15,335 nt of DNA from CAZOHG01 sp964579725 (GTDB taxonomy: Bacteria > Zhuqueibacterota > JdFR-76 > BMS3Abin05), in assembly GCA_964579725.1 (NCBI GenBank), contig CAZOHG010000077.1:1-15335 (forward strand), written 5' to 3'. This document shows, one piece after another, positions 1 through 6,800 of the stretch. The notes beneath the pieces are model-generated. The model saw only the letters and a list, made by a program, of their open reading frames with translations. It did no database searches and was not told where the DNA came from. The position numbers were made by a program, and so were the translations under genes. Numbering within the stretch: the first letter of the stretch is position 1; each line of letters opens with the position of its first letter.

Positions 1-107
1 AGGCGGAGTTAATTGACGAGATTGCCATGGAAGAAGGGCTTCGCTTCGCCATTCGTGAGGGTGGCCGTACCGTCGGTGCCGGTGTCGTTTCGAAAATCCT
101 TGAATAA
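1..107 (+). CDS. tuf: Elongation factor Tu, C-terminal end (5' truncated by window)
   Basis: The frame that opens at base 3 encodes the last 34 residues of EF-Tu and stops at TAA 105-107. It contains the typical domain 3 ending: AIREGGRTVGAGVV followed by SKILE. EF-Tu is the GTPase that delivers aminoacyl-tRNA to the ribosome. Only the end of domain 3 is visible, so the GTPase motifs cannot be checked. A second tuf begins at 15275, so this genome has at least two copies, as is common in Gram-negative bacteria. The gap to rpmG is only 11 bases, so this copy probably heads or joins the rpmG-tRNA-Trp transcript. The identification is firm because this C-terminal signature is nearly invariant. 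Confidence 0.96.
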   Translation, partial: AELIDEIAMEEGLRFAIREGGRTVGAGVVSKILE

Positions 108-118
108 TTGGTGAAAAA

Positions 119-268
119 ATGAGAGACATCATTACGTTGGAGTGTACGGTCTGCAAAGAGCGGAACTACACGACTACGAAAAATAAGCGCAAGCATCCTG
201 AGCGGATTGAAATCAAAAAATACTGCCCGAGGTGCAACAAACATACGATTCACAAGGAAACGCGATAA
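119..268 (+). CDS. rpmG: 50S ribosomal protein L33, zinc-ribbon form
   Basis: This 49-residue basic protein begins MRDIITLECTVC and ends HKETR, the normal size for L33, a small protein near the E site of the large subunit. Four cysteines (C9, C12, C36, C39) form two CxxC pairs, so this is the zinc-binding (C+) paralogue type rather than the cysteine-free type that some bacteria express under zinc limitation. The ATG at 119 follows a weak GGTGA ribosome binding site at 110-114. It lies 11 bases after tuf and 8 bases before tRNA-Trp. The order tuf or rpmG, then tRNA-Trp, then secE-nusG is seen in many bacteria. Confidence 0.95.
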   Translation: MRDIITLECTVCKERNYTTTKNKRKHPERIEIKKYCPRCNKHTIHKETR

Positions 269-276
269 AATGCGAC

Positions 277-350
277 AGGCCTGTAGCTCGAACGGCTAGA
301 GCACCGGACTCCAAATCCGGGTGTTGGGGGTTCGAATCCCTCCAGGCCTG
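277..350 (+). tRNA. trnW: tRNA-Trp (anticodon CCA)
   Basis: A full cloverleaf can be folded. The 7-bp acceptor stem is 277-283 with 343-349 (AGGCCTG/CAGGCCT). T284 and A285 take positions 8 and 9. The D stem is GCTC/GAGC (286-289, 299-302). The anticodon stem is CCGGA/TCCGG (304-308, 316-320), with loop CTCCAAA and anticodon CCA at 311-313. The T stem is GGGGG/CCCTC (326-330, 338-342) around TTCGAAT. The discriminator base is G350, the expected bacterial Trp identity base. The 3' CCA is not encoded, since the bases that follow are CAA, so it must be added by the CCA-adding enzyme. The gene starts 8 bases after rpmG and should be processed out of an mRNA-tRNA transcript. Confidence 0.98.
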
Positions 351-390
351 CAAAATTCCGGTTCTTTACATTGAATTTTTGGGTGCTTAC

Positions 391-438
391 GGGAGTCAAT
401 AGCGAAATTGTCCAAGAAGAGATTGGCTCCCTTTTTTT
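391..438 (+). terminator. Intrinsic terminator after tRNA-Trp
   Basis: GGGAGTCAAT (391-400) pairs with ATTGGCTCCC (422-431) as a continuous 10-bp stem with one G-U pair. A 21-base loop separates the arms, and seven T residues (432-438) follow immediately. This is the standard rho-independent layout, although the loop is long. It would end the tuf-rpmG-tRNA-Trp transcript and make secE-nusG depend on its own promoter or on read-through. Confidence 0.82.
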
Positions 439-464
439 GGATTGGAAGAACAGTGTAATTTTTT

Positions 465-496
465 GAAAATGCGGTACACGTGTGTGCGGCATTTTC
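465..496 (+). repeat. Inverted repeat in the secE leader
   Basis: GAAAATGC (465-472) and GCATTTTC (489-496) are a perfect 8-bp inverted repeat around 16 bases that include the palindrome ACACGTGT (476-483). No T-run follows, so it does not look like a terminator. It could be an RNA hairpin in the secE leader or a dyad protein-binding site near the promoter. The copy ATTTTCG at 491-497 is repeated at 502-508. The function is unknown; I only see the symmetry. Confidence 0.5.
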
Positions 497-518
497 GTGT
501 ATTTTCGAAATGGGCAAA

Positions 519-548
519 TTTTCAGTGGGATAGTCCCAAAACTGAAGG
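519..548 (+). promoter_or_regulatory. Hairpin overlapping the likely secE ribosome binding site
   Basis: TTCAGT (521-526) pairs with ACTGAA (541-546), and GGGA (527-530) pairs with TCCC (534-537) across a TAG loop, leaving AAA (538-540) as a bulge. Two further U-G pairs (520 with 547, 519 with 548) are possible. The 3' arm contains most of GAAGGA (544-549), the best purine-rich ribosome binding site before the secE ATG at 562. Folding would hide it, so translational control of secE-nusG is possible. No promoter with good -35 and -10 boxes could be assigned between 439 and 520. Confidence 0.5.
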
Positions 549-561
549 ACGAAGCGGACCA

Positions 562-750
562 ATGATTGAAAAAATTAAGAACTTTTTTCGCGAAGTCAAA
601 ATCGAGATGTCTCGGGTTATCTGGCCTACTAAGGAAGAATTGTGGCGGTCTACCTGGATTGTTATTTTGCTTACGTTCGCGTTTGCGATCTACATTTTTG
701 TGGTGGACACGCTTTTCAGGTATCTCTTCAATTTAATTTACGGCGTTTGA
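562..750 (+). CDS. secE: Preprotein translocase subunit SecE
   Basis: This 62-residue single-span SecE is the essential inner-membrane subunit that clamps SecY in the SecYEG protein-export channel. An amphipathic N-terminal helix (residues 1-20, beginning MIEKIKNFFREVKIE) is followed by the conserved VIWPTKEE segment (W21, P22). One hydrophobic span lies at about residues 31-48. Many bacteria have this short form, unlike the three-span E. coli protein. The reading frame stays open upstream to an ATG at 442, but the extra 40 residues look nothing like SecE and overlap leader inverted repeats, so ATG 562 is chosen. A purine-rich site GAAGGA lies 12 bases upstream, which is rather far. nusG follows after 20 bases, the conserved pairing. 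Confidence 0.95.
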   Translation: MIEKIKNFFREVKIEMSRVIWPTKEELWRSTWIVILLTFAFAIYIFVVDTLFRYLFNLIYGV

Positions 751-770
751 AAATGAAGGGGTGAACTCAC

Positions 771-1304
771 GTGGAAAAAAAGTGGTACGCCTTGCATGTC
801 CTTTCCGGGCATGAGCAAAAGGTGAAACAATATATTGAGCACGAAGTCAAAGAAGCCGGTCTCGAAGAAAAAATCGAACAGGTTTTGGTGCCTTCCGAGG
901 AAGTTGTGGAAATGCGCGCCGGCAAAAAACGGGTCAAAGATCGGGTTTTCTTCCCGGGGTACATTCTAATCAAGATGGAACTGGACAAGCAGGTTCAGGA
1001 GTTTGTGGTCAACATCCCGGGTGTGACTCACTTTGTGGGCACGCAGAACAAGCCCCAACCCCTGCGCGAGGATGAAGTCCGTCGGATTATTGGCCGGGTG
1101 GAAGAAAGCAAAGAGCGCCAGCAAATGGCAATTCCTTTCAAGGTAGGCGATGCCATTCGGGTGACCGACGGCCCGTTTACCGATTTTACGGGCTTTGTGG
1201 AAGAGGTAAACGAGGAAAAGAATAAATTGAAAGTTATGGTAAGTATTTTTGGTCGTTCCACTCCGGTCGAATTGGATTTCTTGCAAGTGGAGCTGGAAAA
1301 ATAA
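771..1304 (+). CDS. nusG: Transcription termination/antitermination factor NusG
   Basis: This 177-residue NusG binds the RNA polymerase clamp. It modulates pausing and links polymerase to Rho or to ribosomal protein S10. The N-terminal NGN domain covers about residues 1-105 (starts EKKWYALHVLSGHE, includes RVFFPGYILIKM). The C-terminal KOW domain covers about 120-177 (VGDAIRVTDGPFTDFTG onwards). Length is standard, and no extra domain is inserted between NGN and KOW. The start is GTG at 771, with AAGGGGTG (756-763) 7 bases upstream. rplK begins 17 bases after the stop, so the genes are co-transcribed. Its position between secE and rplK is the usual one and argues for true NusG rather than an RfaH-like paralogue. 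Confidence 0.98.
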   Translation: MEKKWYALHVLSGHEQKVKQYIEHEVKEAGLEEKIEQVLVPSEEVVEMRAGKKRVKDRVFFPGYILIKMELDKQVQEFVVNIPGVTHFVGTQNKPQPLREDEVRRIIGRVEESKERQQMAIPFKVGDAIRVTDGPFTDFTGFVEEVNEEKNKLKVMVSIFGRSTPVELDFLQVELEK

Positions 1305-1321
1305 AAGAATAAGGGACTGTT

Positions 1322-1747
1322 ATGGCAAAGAAGGTGATTGGTCAGATTAAACTTCAAATTCCTGCCGGAAATGCAAATCCGTCGCCGCCGGTCGGCCCGG
1401 CCCTGGGTCAGCACGGCGTCAATATCATGGAATTTTGCAAGGCGTTCAACGCCCGCACGCAGGACAAGCAGGGATTGATTATTCCGGTAGTCATTACCGT
1501 GTACGCAGACCGTTCCTTTACGTTTATTACCAAAACGCCGCCGGCGGCCGTTTTGTTGTTGAAAGCAGCCGGATTGGAGAAGGGCTCCGGCAATCCCAAA
1601 GCCGACAAAGTGGGTAAGGTGACCCGCGATCAGGTGAAGGAAATTGCCGAGCTGAAAATGCCCGATCTGAACGCCAACGACATTGAGGGCGCCATGCGGA
1701 TGGTGGAGGGAACGGCACGAAGCATGGGAATTTTAGTAGAAGGTTGA
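1322..1747 (+). CDS. rplK: 50S ribosomal protein L11
   Basis: This 141-residue L11 is at the family's usual length. L11 binds the GTPase-associated region of 23S rRNA and forms the base of the stalk used by EF-G, EF-Tu and the stringent factor RelA. The N-terminal domain holds the proline-rich PAGNANPSPPVGPALGQHGV stretch, and the C-terminal rRNA-binding domain carries KTPPAAVLLLKAAG and ends ARSMGILVEG. The ATG at 1322 is preceded by AAGGGA just after the nusG stop. In E. coli, L1 represses the rplK-rplA mRNA by binding its leader. Here the leader is only 17 bases and shows no obvious L1 site, so any such site would have to lie elsewhere. Confidence 0.98.
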   Translation: MAKKVIGQIKLQIPAGNANPSPPVGPALGQHGVNIMEFCKAFNARTQDKQGLIIPVVITVYADRSFTFITKTPPAAVLLLKAAGLEKGSGNPKADKVGKVTRDQVKEIAELKMPDLNANDIEGAMRMVEGTARSMGILVEG

Positions 1748-1774
1748 CAATAATCGCAAAACACAGAGGCTAGG

Positions 1775-2476
1775 ATGAAGAGAAGCAAGCGTTACCGAGA
1801 AATTGCGAAAAAAGTTGACCGCATGAAAGCATATGAGCTTGAGGAAGGTCTTGCTTTGGCAAAGGAGACCGCAACAGCCAAGTTCGACGAATCCATTGAA
1901 TTGTCGGTGCGTTTGGGCGTAGATCCCCGAAAAGCCGACCAGATGGTGCGTGGAACGGTGGCCCTACCTCATGGCACAGGAAAAGCGATTCGCGTTTTGG
2001 TGTTGACCAAAGGCCCCAAAGCAAAAGAGGCGGAAGATGCCGGCGCCGACTATGTCGGATTTGAGGAGTATATCGAAAAGCTCAAATCCGGCTGGACGGA
2101 TATTGATGTCGTCATTGCCACGCCTGACGTAATGGGCCAGGTCGGCAAATTGGGCCGAATCCTGGGTCCGCGGGGGCTCATGCCCAATCCCAAAAGCGGC
2201 ACTGTGACCATGGAAGTAGGTAACGCGGTAAAAGCGGTTAAAGCCGGTCGGATCGAATTCCGTGTGGACAAATACGGGATTTTGCACGTTCCAATCGGCA
2301 AAGCCTCCTTTGAAATTGAAAAATTACTTGAAAATGCCAAGGCTTTTCTCGAGGTTGTGTTGCGTTTGCGGCCAGCCAGCGCAAAGGGTCAGTATGTGCG
2401 ATCCGTATTTGTTGCCCCCACAATGGGGATCGGAATTCGTTTAGATCGAAATGCCGTCATGGCGGAACTTCGCTAA
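1775..2476 (+). CDS. rplA: 50S ribosomal protein L1
   Basis: This 233-residue L1 matches the usual size. It binds helices of 23S rRNA that form the mobile L1 arm at the E site and helps move deacylated tRNA out. The family signature is visible at about residues 129-139 (LGPRGLMPNPK), followed by GTVT. The N-terminus KRSKRYREIAKKVDR and the C-terminal segment beginning SVFVAPTMGIGIRLD are typical. The start at 1775 has AGAGG (1765-1769) 5 bases upstream and follows rplK by 27 bases, so the two form one translational unit. In other bacteria L1 also represses its own operon. Confidence 0.98.
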   Translation: MKRSKRYREIAKKVDRMKAYELEEGLALAKETATAKFDESIELSVRLGVDPRKADQMVRGTVALPHGTGKAIRVLVLTKGPKAKEAEDAGADYVGFEEYIEKLKSGWTDIDVVIATPDVMGQVGKLGRILGPRGLMPNPKSGTVTMEVGNAVKAVKAGRIEFRVDKYGILHVPIGKASFEIEKLLENAKAFLEVVLRLRPASAKGQYVRSVFVAPTMGIGIRLDRNAVMAELR

Positions 2477-2574
2477 AGGATTCCGGCTTTTTTGGAGAGA
2501 GGACTATTTTGTTGGATTCACCCGAAGGAAAATTGGCGGGTGGAGGCTGGATTTGAAGGAAAGGAAAGGTGCTA
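2477..2574 (+). promoter_or_regulatory. L10-leader-like structured region before rplJ
   Basis: This is the 98-base gap between rplA and rplJ. TCCGGCTTT (2482-2490) can pair with GGAGGCTGGA (2543-2551) through nine pairs including G-U pairs. Inside, CACCCG (2519-2524) and CGGGTG (2537-2542) form a perfect hairpin stacked against that helix. Positions 2491-2518 remain as an internal strand. In many bacteria the L10-L12 complex binds a leader at exactly this position to repress rplJL translation. The position and the long-range helix enclosing a hairpin fit that model, but I cannot confirm the L10 kink-turn consensus by eye. No promoter with both boxes was found here. Confidence 0.55.
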
Positions 2575-3096
2575 ATGCCAAGGCCAGAAAAAGTAGAAGC
2601 AGTTGAAACCGTTGCGAAACTTGCCGAAGAAGCCAAGAGCATTTTCATTACCGATTTTTCCGGAATCACGGTTGCCGAAATGACCGAGTTGCGCCGCAAT
2701 TTGCGCGCTCAGTCCATTCACTATCTGATTGTGAAAAACACACTGGCCCGCCTGGCTTTTCGAGAAGCGGGCTACGATTACGCCGTCACGTATTTAAAAG
2801 GGCCTTCCGCTCTGGCATTTGCCATGGATGACCCCACCGCGCCGGCGAAGGTTTTTCGAGACTACATCAAAAAGTACAAGAAACTGGAAGTCCGTGCCTT
2901 TTTGATGGAAGACCAGGTGTTTCCCGGAGAAAAATTGGATGCGTTTGCTGACTTGCCGTCGCGTGATCAGTTGCTCTCGATGACGCTTGGCGCCTTAAAT
3001 GCCCCAATTGTGGGATTTGTAGGTGGCTTGCAAGGCATTCTTCGGAAGGTTGTCTATGTGATGGACGCCATTCGCGAAAAACAAGAACAAGGGTAA
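2575..3096 (+). CDS. rplJ: 50S ribosomal protein L10
   Basis: This 173-residue L10 anchors L12 dimers to the ribosome and binds 23S rRNA next to L11. The N-terminal rRNA-binding domain shows the family pattern of KSIFITDFSGITVAEMTELR followed by HYLIVKNTLARLAF. The C-terminal helix that carries the L12 dimers starts about residue 145 (VGGLQGILRKVVYVMDAIRE). The ATG at 2575 is chosen: it sits 5 bases after the purine-rich AAGGAAAGG (2561-2569) and gives the normal MPRPEKVEAV start. An overlapping GTG at 2569 lies within that binding site and is unlikely. rplL follows after 50 bases. Confidence 0.97.
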   Translation: MPRPEKVEAVETVAKLAEEAKSIFITDFSGITVAEMTELRRNLRAQSIHYLIVKNTLARLAFREAGYDYAVTYLKGPSALAFAMDDPTAPAKVFRDYIKKYKKLEVRAFLMEDQVFPGEKLDAFADLPSRDQLLSMTLGALNAPIVGFVGGLQGILRKVVYVMDAIREKQEQG

Positions 3097-3146
3097 TGGT
3101 AATCGAATTTTATTCGCTAAAAATAGTAAATGGAGGTAATTGAATC

Positions 3147-3617
3147 ATGGCTGAAACAAAAGCTGAAGCTGCTGCCAAAACAGAAGAGAAAAAAACCACA
3201 AAGACCAAAGCAAAAAAGGAGAAGGAAGTGGGCTCTGGAAACAAGATAAATGACATCATTGAAGCTGTAAAGGGCTTAACCGTTTTGGAGTTGTCCGAAT
3301 TGGTGAAGGCGCTTGAGGATGAATTTGGTGTAACGGCGGCTGCTCCTGTAGCGCAAGTGGCTGTTGCCGGTGCTGCCGGCGCTCCGGCCGAAGCTGAAGA
3401 AGAAAAAACCGAATTCGATGTGATTTTGAGCAGCTACGGGGCCAACAAGATTCAGGTCATTAAAGCCGTCCGTGCGTTAACAGGCCTTGGCTTGAAAGAA
3501 GCTAAAGATTTGGTCGACAATGCTCCGAAGCCGGTCAAGGAAGGCATTTCTAAGGACGAAGCCGAGAAGATTAAGAAAGAAATCGAAGAAGCCGGCGGTA
3601 CTGTTGAGATCAAATAA
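3147..3617 (+). CDS. rplL: 50S ribosomal protein L7/L12 with N-terminal extension
   Basis: L12 is the multi-copy stalk protein that recruits the translational GTPases. The core is clear: a dimerisation domain (residues 32-62, NKINDIIEAVKGLTVLELSE onward), an Ala/Pro/Glu hinge (63-86) and a globular C-terminal domain (about 87-156, with KIQVIKAVRALTGLGLKEAK). The total of 156 residues is about 30 longer than usual. The excess is a charged, low-complexity Lys/Glu/Ala/Thr leader at residues 1-31. The ATG at 3147 has a good binding site, GGAGGT (3132-3137). No other Met lies before the core. However, GTG at 3228 (V28) is in frame and preceded by AAGGAG (3216-3221) at 6 bases; it would give a normal 129-residue L12. 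Both forms may be made. Confidence 0.96.
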   Translation: MAETKAEAAAKTEEKKTTKTKAKKEKEVGSGNKINDIIEAVKGLTVLELSELVKALEDEFGVTAAAPVAQVAVAGAAGAPAEAEEEKTEFDVILSSYGANKIQVIKAVRALTGLGLKEAKDLVDNAPKPVKEGISKDEAEKIKKEIEEAGGTVEIK

Positions 3618-3756
3618 GTTTGCCGCCTAAATTTCCCCGGCCGCGCGGCACTCGTTGCATGCGTGGCTCTTCTTGTTTATTGGAAATGACGGAATTTGGG
3701 GAAATTGGGTCGGTCTTGAGCGGCGTTTTGCTCTGCACAAGTGGCGAAACGGCGCG

Positions 3757-3776
3757 GAACCGGATGGAACCGGTTC
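3757..3776 (+). repeat. Short GC-rich hairpin before rpoB
   Basis: GAACCGG (3757-3763) and CCGGTTC (3770-3776) form a perfect 7-bp stem with a 6-base loop (ATGGAA). The right part also contains the 10-base palindrome GAACCGGTTC (3767-3776), so two registers are possible. It lies about 100 bases upstream of rpoB. No U-tract follows, so termination is not predicted. Confidence 0.5.
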
Positions 3777-3806
3777 GAGGGACGCCCGGAAAACGGTCGT
3801 TCCGAA

Positions 3807-3835
3807 AAAGTTTTTGTTACGTGAGCAAAAACTTT
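3807..3835 (+). repeat. Perfect 10-bp inverted repeat just upstream of rpoB
   Basis: AAAGTTTTTG (3807-3816) and CAAAAACTTT (3826-3835) are exact reverse complements separated by 9 bases (TTACGTGAG). An overlapping alternative hairpin, GCAAA (3825-3829) with TTTGC (3833-3837), could compete with it. The element ends 40 bases before the rpoB ATG. It could be an mRNA processing or pausing structure, or a DNA dyad. There is no following T-run. Confidence 0.55.
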
Positions 3836-3875
3836 GCTTTCGAAAAATAATAGAGAAAGAGAGACTGATACTCAT

Positions 3876-6800
3876 ATGTCAGAACTGAAAAACGGAAGAA
3901 TTTCATTTTCAAAGATTAAGACGGTGGCGGAATTTCCAGATTTTCTGGAAATTCAGCTAAAATCCTTTGAAAACTTTCTTCAGGCCAATATTCCTCCTCA
4001 CAAAAGGGAGAACAAAGGACTCCAGGCTGTCTTCAAGAGTATGTTCCCGATTACGGATAACAAGGAGAACTATATTCTTGATTTTGTTGAATATTACGTG
4101 GAAAAACCCCGGTACACCGTTGAGGAGTGCAAGGAGCGAGGGGTAACCTACTCGGGACCGCTGAAGGTCAAACTGCGCCTTTCCTATCGCGAAAGAGCTG
4201 ATGAGGACGAGGACTATCAGGACACGGTGGAACAAACCGTCTACCTTGGCTACATCCCCCTCATGACTAAAAAGGGGACTTTCATTATTAACGGAGCCGA
4301 GCGAATCGTGGTCAGCCAGTTGCACCGTTCTCCCGGCGTATTTTTTGACGAAAGTCGCCATCCCAACGGAACCAAAATCTTTTCCGCACGCATTATTCCG
4401 TTTCGCGGGTCGTGGATTGAATTTGCGACGGATATTAACGATGTCATGTACGTGTACATTGACCGCCGCCGTCGCTTCCCGGTAACCACGCTCTTGCGGG
4501 CTCTTGGCTTTTCGTCGGACGAAGAATTGTTGCAACTGTTCGATTTGGTGGAACGGGTTCCCATTAAGGACGGACTGGATGCGGTGAAGCCTTTCTTTGG
4601 CCGGCGTATTTTCAAGGATGTCGTAGACACCGAGACGGGCGAAGTGCTGGTGGAAAAAGATTCGTTGCTGGATGAAGCGATTTTCGAGAAGCTGGCGCAG
4701 TATGAAATCCCCGAAATTAAGGTCATTAAGCAGGATGTTTCCGGGCGTCCCGATTTGATTGCAAACACGCTTCAAAAGGACAACACCCGCACGGAAAAAG
4801 CGGCTCTGGAAGCCATTTATATGCAATTTCGCTCGGGTGACGTTCCCGATGCAGAAGCGGCACGCGCGATGATTGACCGGCTCTTTTTTAATCCTAAACG
4901 CTACGATCTGGGTGAAGTGGGCCGCGTTCGAATGAATAAAAAACTGAATCTGAATATTCCCGAAGAGGTGACGGTTCTCACAAAAGAGGACATCGTAGCC
5001 ATTGTGAAGATGTTGATCGAACTCTACTCCGGTCAGCGCGCTCCGGACGACATCGATCACCTTGGGAATCGGCGTGTGCGAACCGTCGGCGAACAGCTCT
5101 CGGCTCAAATGACTCTGGCGCTGACGCGAATGTCTCGAATGATTAAAGAACGCATGAATTTGCGTGATGTGGAACGCCCCACGCCGCAAGATTTGGTCAA
5201 TGCCCGAACTATTCTGTCCGTTATTACGGCATTTTTCGGGACAAGTCAATTGTCGCAGTTTATGGATCAAACCAACCCGCTGGCTGAATTGACCCACAAG
5301 CGCCGATTGAGCGCACTTGGCCCGGGAGGTTTGACACGCGAACGCGCCGGTTTTGAGGTGCGCGATGTGCATTACACCCATTACGGACGCCTTTGTCCTA
5401 TTGAAACGCCTGAAGGTCCCAACATTGGCCTGATTTCCTCGCTCACCACTTTTGCGCGCGTCAACGAATTGGGCTTTGTAGAAACGCCCTACCGCAAGGT
5501 GGAAAACGGGCGGGTGACCAATGAAATCGTTTACCTTTCTGCCGAGGACGAAGATCAGTACGTCATTGCGCAGGCGAACGCACCGATCGATGAAGAAGGG
5601 CATTTCCTCCGAGATCGAATTAAGGCGCGTTTCCGGGGTGAATTCCCCGTGGTGCCCCCCGAGCGAGTGGATTATATGGACGTTTCTCCCTTTCAGACTG
5701 TGAGTGTGGCGGCTTCATTGATTCCGTTTTTGGAACACGACGATGCCAACCGTGCCCTCATGGGGTCCAATATGCAACGCCAGTCGGTGCCGCTTTTGAA
5801 AACGGAAGCTCCCCTGGTGGGGACGGGCATTGAGGGTAAAGCAGCCCGGGACTCGCGGACGCTGTTGGTTTCCGATGTGGACGGCGTGGTGGAAAGGGTG
5901 ACTGCCAATGAGATTGTTGTGCGGAAAATTCGCCCCAAAGGTGAAAAGCCGAGTTTGGAAGAACTGCTTGATTTTGACCAAACAGACGTCATTACCTACA
6001 AATTAACGAAATTCAACCGGACGAACCAGAATACCATGCTGAACCAACGCCCGATCGTCAAGGCGGGTGACAAGGTGACGAAGGGGCAGGTTTTGGCGGA
6101 CGGTTGTGCCACAGCCGAAGGCGAATTGGCGTTGGGGAAAAACGTATTGGTTGGCTTTTTGCCCTGGCGCGGGTACAATTACGAAGACGCCATTATTTTG
6201 TCCGAGCGTCTGGTTAAGGACGACGTTTTTACCTCGGTTCACATTGAAGAATTTGAGTTGCAGGTTCGTGACATGAAGCGCGGGGAAGAGGAATTGACCC
6301 GCGAAATTCCCAATGTGAGCGAAGAAGCAACGAAAGATTTGGACGAAAACGGCATTATTCGAGTCGGTGCCGAGGTAAAACCCGGCGACATTCTGGTGGG
6401 GAAGGTCACTCCAAAGGGGGAAACCGAGCCCACTCCCGAAGAAAAACTTCTGAAGGCTATTTTCGGAGACAAAGCGGGTGACGTCAAAGATGCTTCTCTG
6501 AAAGCGCCCCCGGGAATGCACGGGATTGTGATCGACACAAAGCTGTTTTCGCGGAAGAAGAAGGATCCGAAATCCAAGAAGTTGGAAAAACAGCAGATTG
6601 CTCAGTTGGAAGAAAAACTGCGCGAAGACGAAGACCGTCTGCGCGAATTGCGAAACGAAAAGCTGCGTACCTTGCTCGAGGGTGAAGTTTCGGCCGGTCT
6701 CCGCGATGTCATTGACGCCAAGCTGGTGATCAAAGCCGAAACGAAATTCACCGACAAAAACCTCGACAAATTAAACTTCGATCATTTGAATCCTACTTCG

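Larger units (their letters stand above)
3618..3875 (+). other. rplL-rpoB intergenic region with several inverted repeats
   Basis: This 258-base gap holds no credible gene. The short open frames in it lack binding sites and recognisable sequence. Symmetries seen are: TGCCGC (3621-3626) with GCGGCA (3645-3650); AATTTCCCC (3630-3638) with GGGGAAATT (3698-3706); the 10-base palindrome GCCGCGCGGC (3640-3649); GAACCGG (3757-3763) with CCGGTTC (3770-3776); and a 10-bp repeat at 3807-3835. None is followed by a T-run. In E. coli this gap contains a partial attenuator and an RNase III site that lower rpoB relative to rplL. The position suggests a similar role, which is an inference. No convincing promoter was found. 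Confidence 0.6.

Noticed and set aside
442..561. In-frame N-terminal extension of secE starting at ATG 442
   Set aside because: The 40 extra residues do not resemble SecE, they overlap leader inverted repeats, and ATG 562 gives the standard short SecE.
1744..1772. TTGACA at 1744-1749 as a promoter for rplA
   Set aside because: The hexamer spans the rplK stop codon, and no -10-like box lies 16-18 bases downstream (AGGCTA at that place).
3104..3116. Small CGAAT/ATTCG hairpin between rplJ and rplL
   Set aside because: A 5-bp AT-rich stem is too short and weak to claim a function.
3655..3683. Possible promoter in the rplL-rpoB gap (TTGCAT, 17 bases, TATTGG)
   Set aside because: Both boxes are poor matches, and the -10 lacks the key A and T at positions 5 and 6. 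It is not better than chance in 258 bases.
3834..3875. Upstream TTG start for rpoB at 3834
   Set aside because: It overlaps the 10-bp inverted repeat and has no binding site. The 14 extra residues are not RpoB-like, while ATG 3876 gives a normal start.
3620..3888. Two small + strand open frames (76-77 codons) in the rplL-rpoB gap
   Set aside because: They overlap each other in different frames, lack ribosome binding sites, and have compositions typical of non-coding DNA.
3957..5603. 548-codon open frame on the minus strand opposite rpoB
   Set aside because: It lies entirely within a highly conserved rpoB. Its product has no recognisable domain and no convincing binding site, and long antisense frames are expected opposite codon-biased genes.
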